In this document: one piece after another, positions 6,699-7,155 of the stretch
How positions within the stretch are numbered: the stretch's first letter is position 1
Layout: each line of letters opens with the position of its first letter
Assembly (NCBI GenBank): GCA_030042915.1
Contig: JASHYS010000249.1
Coordinates: forward strand, 1-7,155
DNA from: Acidobacteriaceae bacterium
GTDB taxonomy: Bacteria > Acidobacteriota > Terriglobia > Terriglobales > Acidobacteriaceae
Direction: 5' to 3'
Length of the DNA: 7,155 nucleotides
Notes under the pieces: model-generated
Database searches by the model: none
The model's input: only the letters and a program-made list of their open reading frames with translations
What the model was told of the DNA's origin: nothing
Made by a program: the position numbers and the translations under genes

Positions 6699-6703
6699 AG
6701 GAG
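6699..6703 (+). promoter_or_regulatory. Ribosome binding site of the S9 peptidase gene
   Basis: AGGAG, within AAAAGGAG, is followed by nine bases and then ATG at 6713. It supports that start over the internal ATG 16 codons later, which would remove the basic part of the signal peptide. Confidence 0.8.
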
Positions 6704-6712
6704 CCCTGCATC

Positions 6713-7155
6713 ATGCGCACGTTTCTTCGTGTTTCCATTTGGCGCCAGGCGCACGCCAGTATGTGGCTGGCGCTTCTCGTCGGTCCGGCGTTGGCAGCAC
6801 AGGTAACTCCAGCCGACTACGACCGGGCTCTCGGCCTGCAGGAGAAGTACCGCTCTCTGGCTTTGCACATGCCTGCTTCGCCGCAATGGATTGAGGGCAC
6901 ACACCGGTTTGTCTATTCGCGCACTGTGGCCGCGCCCGCTGAGAACGGACCGGGCCGCGAGTTCGAAGTGGCCCACGAGTTTGTGCTCTACGATGCCGAC
7001 GCCAGCGCCTCGCGGCCGGCATTCGATCACGCTCGGCTGGCCGATGCACTCAGCAAGGCGCTCAATGTGCCCGTCAAGCCTCAGTATCTTCCGCTGACCC
7101 GGCTTCATTTCACGGCCGATGAAAAGTCGATTGAGTTTCTCTTTCACGATGCGCG
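6713..7155 (+). CDS. Exported S9 / dipeptidyl-peptidase-IV-like prolyl peptidase, N-terminal part (cut by window edge)
   Basis: Translation from ATG 6713 stays open to the right edge (147 residues). Residues 1-29 look like a signal peptide: basic residues R2, R6 and R11, a hydrophobic core MWLALLVG, and a probable cut near PALAA. The mature part begins YDRALGLQEKYRSLALHMP, followed by PQWIEGTHRFVYSR (57-70), EFVLYDAD (89-96) and AFDHARLADALSKAL (103-117). I recognise this as the N-terminal beta-propeller start of acidobacterial S9 / DPP IV-like peptidases, which usually run to about 750-850 residues and cleave dipeptides after a penultimate proline. The catalytic Ser-Asp-His domain would lie outside the window, so activity cannot be checked here. 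The gene is divergent from the oxidoreductase operon and shares a 200-bp promoter region with it. Release of Pro- or Hyp-containing dipeptides would supply substrate for an imino-acid dehydrogenase; that link is inferred. Confidence 0.82.
   Translation, partial: MRTFLRVSIWRQAHASMWLALLVGPALAAQVTPADYDRALGLQEKYRSLALHMPASPQWIEGTHRFVYSRTVAAPAENGPGREFEVAHEFVLYDADASASRPAFDHARLADALSKALNVPVKPQYLPLTRLHFTADEKSIEFLFHDA

Noticed and set aside
6656..7147. Minus-strand 163-codon open frame at the right edge
   Set aside because: It is antisense to the S9 peptidase N-terminus, which has a signal peptide, a ribosome site and family motifs. The antisense product is Arg/Gly-rich and resembles nothing.
1..7155. 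tRNA, rRNA, CRISPR array, insertion sequence or integrase site
   Set aside because: No cloverleaf-like sequence, rRNA-like stretch, regularly spaced repeat array, transposase or integrase motif was seen on either strand.

Overview
The window most likely comes from an acidobacterium of the class Terriglobia (Acidobacteriales) or a close relative. The main reason is a very large Oar-like TonB-dependent receptor: signal peptide, N-terminal carboxypeptidase-regulatory-like domain, an LPLNGR-type plug and a C-terminal Phe. This architecture is strongly expanded in Acidobacteriota. The secreted S9/dipeptidyl-peptidase-IV-like N-terminus at the right edge also fits. The assignment rests on recognised protein style, not on a database search.

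Layout, left to right. (1) 1-497, minus strand: the first 165 residues of a GntR/FadR-type (FCD) regulator, cut by the left edge. (2) 498-725: an intergenic leader with a 19-bp perfect dyad and a possible extended -10 promoter for the regulator. (3) 726-4589, minus strand: the 1287-residue TonB-dependent receptor. (4) 4590-4944: a 355-bp control region with a TTGACA promoter, two tandem 11-bp repeats containing GTATAC, and a long leader with a nested inverted repeat (12-bp outer arms, 8-bp inner arms). (5) 4945-6512, minus strand: a two-gene operon with an ATGA stop/start overlap. It encodes a small ferredoxin-like [2Fe-2S] subunit and a FAD/NAD oxidoreductase subunit with a C-terminal Cys-rich [2Fe-2S] domain, the accessory pair of heteromeric amine or D-hydroxyproline/proline dehydrogenases. 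(6) 6513-6712: a divergent promoter region carrying another TTGTATA-type palindrome. (7) 6713-7155, plus strand: the N-terminus of an exported S9 (DPP IV-like) peptidase, cut by the right edge.

How the parts may work together (inference): an exported X-Pro dipeptidyl peptidase would release imino-acid-rich dipeptides, the TonB receptor could import oligopeptides, and the two oxidoreductase subunits would serve a proline or hydroxyproline dehydrogenase whose catalytic subunit is not in the window. The FCD regulator is a candidate to act through the TTGTATA-containing sites, which occur in the receptor promoter and in the divergent oxidoreductase/peptidase promoter and which I found nowhere else in the window. 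No RNA genes, CRISPR array, insertion sequence or convincing intrinsic terminator were seen.
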